Assembly: GCA_012514615.1 (NCBI GenBank) | Contig: JAAYZY010000383.1 | Coordinates: 1 to 7,191, forward strand | DNA from: Chloroflexota bacterium | GTDB taxonomy: Bacteria > Chloroflexota > Anaerolineae > DTPP01 | Direction of reading: 5' to 3' | Length of the DNA stretch: 7,191 bases | Part shown: positions 5,126-7,191 of the stretch, piece by piece | How the letters are laid out: every line of letters begins with the position of its first letter | Numbering within the stretch: position 1 is the first letter of the stretch | Translations under genes and position numbers: made by a program | The notes under the pieces: model-generated | The model's database searches: none | The model's input: only the letters and a program-made list of their open reading frames with translations | What the model was told of the DNA's origin: nothing

Positions 5126-5557
5126 ATGTTCCTCGGCGAGTTCGAACACAGCATTGACGAAAAGGGGCGCATCACCGTTCCGGCCAAGTTCCGCGCTGGG
5201 CTGGCGGAAGGGATGGTGATCACCCGCGGCCTGGACCGGTGCCTGTGGGTCTTCCCGCCTCAGGAATGGCAGGCTCTGGCCGAGAAGATCGGCCAGCTCC
5301 CCCTCACCAGTGAATCGGCTCGGGGCTTCGAGCGGCTCATGTTCTCGGGCGCAGCCGAAGCGACCCCCGACGGCCAGGGTCGCGTGTTGGTGCCCAGCTA
5401 CCTGCGCACCTACGCCGGCCTGGACAGCGACGCCATAGTGATCGGCGTGAACCGCCGGCTGGAGATCTGGAGCCGGGATCGCTGGACGGCCATGCGCGAC
5501 AGTGTGGAGGCCGACGCCGAGGGGATCGCGGCACGCCTGGCCGAACTGGGGATCTGA
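5126..5557 (+). CDS. mraZ: Transcriptional regulator MraZ
   Basis: 143 residues, the usual MraZ length. MraZ is a DNA-binding protein of the AbrB/SpoVT fold that forms ring-like multimers and represses the mraZ-led dcw operon. Two tandem half-domains each carry the signature D-x-x-x-R: DEKGR at residues 11-15 with ITVPAKFR after it, and DGQGR at 82-86 with VLVPSYLR after it. The start MFLGEFEHSIDEKGR is classic for the family, hence ATG 5126. However, the GGGGAG at 5108-5113 is 12 bases from this ATG and only 6 bases from an in-frame TTG at 5120, which would add two residues; a TTG at 5114 is also in frame but too close. The gene leads the cluster, is preceded by its own putative operator, and its stop lies one base before the rsmH start. 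Confidence 0.97.
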   Translation: MFLGEFEHSIDEKGRITVPAKFRAGLAEGMVITRGLDRCLWVFPPQEWQALAEKIGQLPLTSESARGFERLMFSGAAEATPDGQGRVLVPSYLRTYAGLDSDAIVIGVNRRLEIWSRDRWTAMRDSVEADAEGIAARLAELGI

Positions 5558-5558
5558 C

Positions 5559-6530
5559 GTGGACTCCCCACGAGAGACGGTGGCCCCCCACCCCGGGGGA
5601 GACGGAACACTCGCCCGACACCTCTCCGTCCTTTGGCGCGAGGCGCTCGAGCACTTGGCGGTGCGGCCAGGCGGCCGCTACATCGATGCCACCGTGGGCG
5701 CTGGGGGTCTGGCGGCAGGGATCCTGGCAGCGGCCCAGCCTGAAGGGCGGCTGCTGGCCCTGGACGCCGACGAAGAAGCCATCTGCCTGAGCCGGGCGCG
5801 GCTGCAGCCCTGGGCCGGCCAGGTGGCCCTGGCCCACAGCAACTTCCGCCGCCTGGCGGAGGTGGCCAAGGCGCACCGCTTTGGGGAGGCGGACGGCATC
5901 GTTCTAGACCTGGGGCTGTCGTCCATGCAGTTGGATACGCCGCGGCGCGGGTTCTCCTTCCAGTCGGAAGGGCCGCTGGACATGCGCTTCGACCCTCGGC
6001 AAGGCCCCTCGGCCGCCGACCTGGTGAACCAGGCCAGCGAAGCGGAACTGGCCGACATTCTGTGGCAGTACGGCGAGGAGCGGGCCTCTCGGCGCATTGC
6101 CCGCGCCATCGTGCAGGAGCGGCCGATCCTGCAGACACGCCAACTGGCCGACTTGGTGGCCCGGGTGCTGCCCCGCCAAGGGAAGATTCACCCGGCCACA
6201 CGGACGTTCCAGGCCCTGCGCATCGCCACCAACGATGAGTTGGCGGCCCTAGTTGATGTGCTGCCCCAGGCTGTGGCGCTGCTAACGCCGGGCGGACGGC
6301 TGGTGGTCATTTCGTTCCATTCCCTGGAAGACCGCATCGTGAAGCGCTTCTTCCAGCAAGAGGCCCGGGGCTGCTTGTGCCCCCCCGAACTACCGGTGTG
6401 CCAGTGCCAACACAAGGCCACCTTGCGCATTCTGACGGCCAAGCCGGTGCGCCCCAGCGCAGAAGAGGCGCGGGCCAACCCTCGCAGCCGCAGCGCGCGG
6501 CTGCGGGCAGCGGAACGTCGCAGCGACTAG
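5559..6530 (+). CDS. rsmH: 16S rRNA (cytosine(1402)-N(4))-methyltransferase RsmH (MraW)
   Basis: 323 residues from GTG 5559. This start has GGGGAT five bases upstream and is one base after the mraZ stop, implying translational coupling; GTG 5580 is possible but has a poor ribosome binding site. RsmH is a cytoplasmic SAM-dependent methyltransferase that N4-methylates C1402 in the ribosomal P site. Visible motifs are DATVGAGG (43-50, SAM-binding motif I), LALDADEEA (66-74), GIVLDLGLSSMQLD (113-126), RGFSF and GPLDMRFDP (130-146), HPATRTFQALRIATN (211-225) and ISFHSLEDRIVKRFF (251-265). A Cys cluster, CLCPPELPVCQC at 272-283, is common in the family. Odd: residue 51, usually His in the GGH of motif I, is Leu (CTG). 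In E. coli, extra RsmH offsets MraZ overproduction, so the pair is functionally linked. Confidence 0.97.
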   Translation: MDSPRETVAPHPGGDGTLARHLSVLWREALEHLAVRPGGRYIDATVGAGGLAAGILAAAQPEGRLLALDADEEAICLSRARLQPWAGQVALAHSNFRRLAEVAKAHRFGEADGIVLDLGLSSMQLDTPRRGFSFQSEGPLDMRFDPRQGPSAADLVNQASEAELADILWQYGEERASRRIARAIVQERPILQTRQLADLVARVLPRQGKIHPATRTFQALRIATNDELAALVDVLPQAVALLTPGGRLVVISFHSLEDRIVKRFFQQEARGCLCPPELPVCQCQHKATLRILTAKPVRPSAEEARANPRSRSARLRAAERRSD

Positions 6531-6567
6531 GGTCTGGGTTCACCCAGGCCGATACGAGAGCGGAGCC

Positions 6568-6969
6568 ATGGCTACCATGCCCGACAAGCAGTCGGATTCC
6601 AAGAGCCAACGCCGGGCGAAGGCTTCCACCGAGCCGCCGCGCCAACGCAGCGCGGTGATGCTGGCGCTGTTGGCGCTTCTACTCTTCACGGCGGTTGGCT
6701 CGCTGTATGTGTCGGTGGCTGGCCAGCGGGCGCGCATCGAGCTGCAGCGCACCCGCCTGGAACGCCAGCGTTGGGACCTCATCACCGAGATCAGCAGCCT
6801 GCAGGGCGAGATTGCACCGAAGGAGACGTACCGCTTTGTGCGAGAAGCCACGGTAGCCCGAGGGATGGTAGAGACGCGGGTAGAAGACTGCCGCTACTTC
6901 ACCCTGCCCACCGAAGCCGCAACGGTCGACGCGGGGGGCGCGCAGAGCGAACCACCCGCCACTCAGTGA
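6568..6969 (+). CDS. ftsL: FtsL-like cell division protein (septum-site bitopic protein)
   Basis: 133 residues. The call rests on topology and position, since FtsL sequences diverge widely. Residues 1-28 are hydrophilic and basic (cytoplasmic). Residues about 29-50 form one membrane span, and 53-82 are rich in Arg, Leu, Glu and Gln with heptad-like spacing, giving an extracytoplasmic coiled coil. The tail from about 110 is Ala/Thr/Pro-rich. FtsL with a DivIC/FtsB partner links early divisome proteins to septal PBP and FtsW. It sits between rsmH (37-base gap) and a class B PBP gene, the standard ftsL position. The start is uncertain: ATG 6568 has GAGAG 7 bases upstream, while ATG 6577 lies 11 bases after GGAG (6562-6565). 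I keep the first. A 5-bp hairpin lies in the gap before it (about 6537-6550). Confidence 0.82.
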   Translation: MATMPDKQSDSKSQRRAKASTEPPRQRSAVMLALLALLLFTAVGSLYVSVAGQRARIELQRTRLERQRWDLITEISSLQGEIAPKETYRFVREATVARGMVETRVEDCRYFTLPTEAATVDAGGAQSEPPATQ

Positions 6970-6977
6970 GGGAGACG

Positions 6978-7191
6978 ATGGAACCGCGGGCCCCAGCCTA
7001 CTATGACCCGCATCAGCCGGTGGAACCGCCGGAGAAACCCAACACCACCCAGGACCCCCTGGAGCGCAGCCAGATCGGGCAGCGCCTCTGGGTGGTCGTT
7101 GGTTTTTTCGTGCTGTTGGGCGCGGCCTTGGCCGCCCAGTTGGTGCGCTGGCAGGTGCTCTCGCCAAGCCCGCCGGTCGATGCCCTGGCCA
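6978..7191 (+). CDS. ftsI: Class B penicillin-binding protein (FtsI/PbpB-like), N-terminus only
   Basis: 71 codons are present before the window ends, and the frame is still open at 7191. ATG 6978 follows GAGGGAG (6968-6974), which overlaps the ftsL stop; the intergenic gap is 8 bases. Residues 1-36 are a Pro-rich cytoplasmic tail, residues about 37-54 (LWVVVGFF to ALAAQ) are a single membrane span, and LVRWQVL follows as the start of the periplasm-side linker. This is the usual N-terminus of septal transpeptidases, which crosslink peptidoglycan at the division site. No catalytic SxxK, SxN or KTG motif is within reach, so the call depends on topology and on the conserved order mraZ-rsmH-ftsL-ftsI. 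A stage V sporulation-type PBP would look the same here. Confidence 0.8.
   Translation, partial: MEPRAPAYYDPHQPVEPPEKPNTTQDPLERSQIGQRLWVVVGFFVLLGAALAAQLVRWQVLSPSPPVDALA

Noticed and set aside
4606..5157. Plus-strand open frame of 183 codons through rnpB and the mraZ leader
   Set aside because: It overlaps the RNase P RNA, its terminator and the mraZ start; the translation is low-complexity and has no family resemblance.
5410..6201. 263-codon minus-strand open frame opposite mraZ and rsmH
   Set aside because: Opposite two certain genes; the translation is Pro/Arg/Gly/Ala-rich and shows no domain.
1..7191. A defence system, mobile element or novel multi-gene system
   Set aside because: No nuclease, transposase, integrase, reverse transcriptase, toxin pair, target-site duplication or array is visible. 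The genes are surface proteins, rnpB and a standard division cluster.

Overview
The window is GC-rich and reads as bacterial. The best guess at origin is a member of the Chloroflexota (Anaerolineae-like). This rests on three points: a secreted protein with a long Thr/Pro-rich tail ending in an LPLV-type motif, a DNRLRE-type surface protein, and a small lipoprotein of a kind I associate with that phylum. The assignment is inference from style, not from a marker gene.

Left half (1-3963), surface and secreted proteins. A 5'-truncated gene runs in from the left edge and ends in a DNRLRE-like beta-sandwich. A 226-base gap with two strong hairpins and a nine-base motif repeated three times follows. 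Next is a 776-residue exported protein with six evenly spaced Asp-box (BNR) repeats, two C-terminal sandwich-like modules and a Thr/Pro-rich tail. It ends at a perfect 17-bp hairpin shared with a convergent gene.

Middle (3964-4965). A 129-residue minus-strand lipoprotein and the RNase P RNA gene (rnpB) are transcribed divergently. Both have sigma-70-type promoters, and a perfect 16-bp inverted repeat lies between the two -35 boxes. rnpB can be folded by eye (13-bp P1, P2, a P19-like hairpin, universally conserved segments) and ends at a textbook intrinsic terminator.

Right half (4966-7191), the start of a dcw (division and cell wall) cluster: mraZ, rsmH, ftsL and the first 71 codons of a class B penicillin-binding protein (ftsI/pbpB-like), all on the plus strand and tightly packed. 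A promoter with a perfect TATAAT box is followed at once by four GTGG boxes spaced exactly 10 bp apart. That is the arrangement expected of an MraZ operator, so the cluster is probably autorepressed. MraZ is the regulator, RsmH methylates 16S rRNA, FtsL is a divisome scaffold, and the PBP crosslinks septal peptidoglycan.

I see no CRISPR array, insertion sequence, tRNA or defence system. The parts most worth following up are regulatory: the GTGG operator array, an inverted repeat that could mask the mraZ ribosome binding site, and the palindrome between the divergent promoters.
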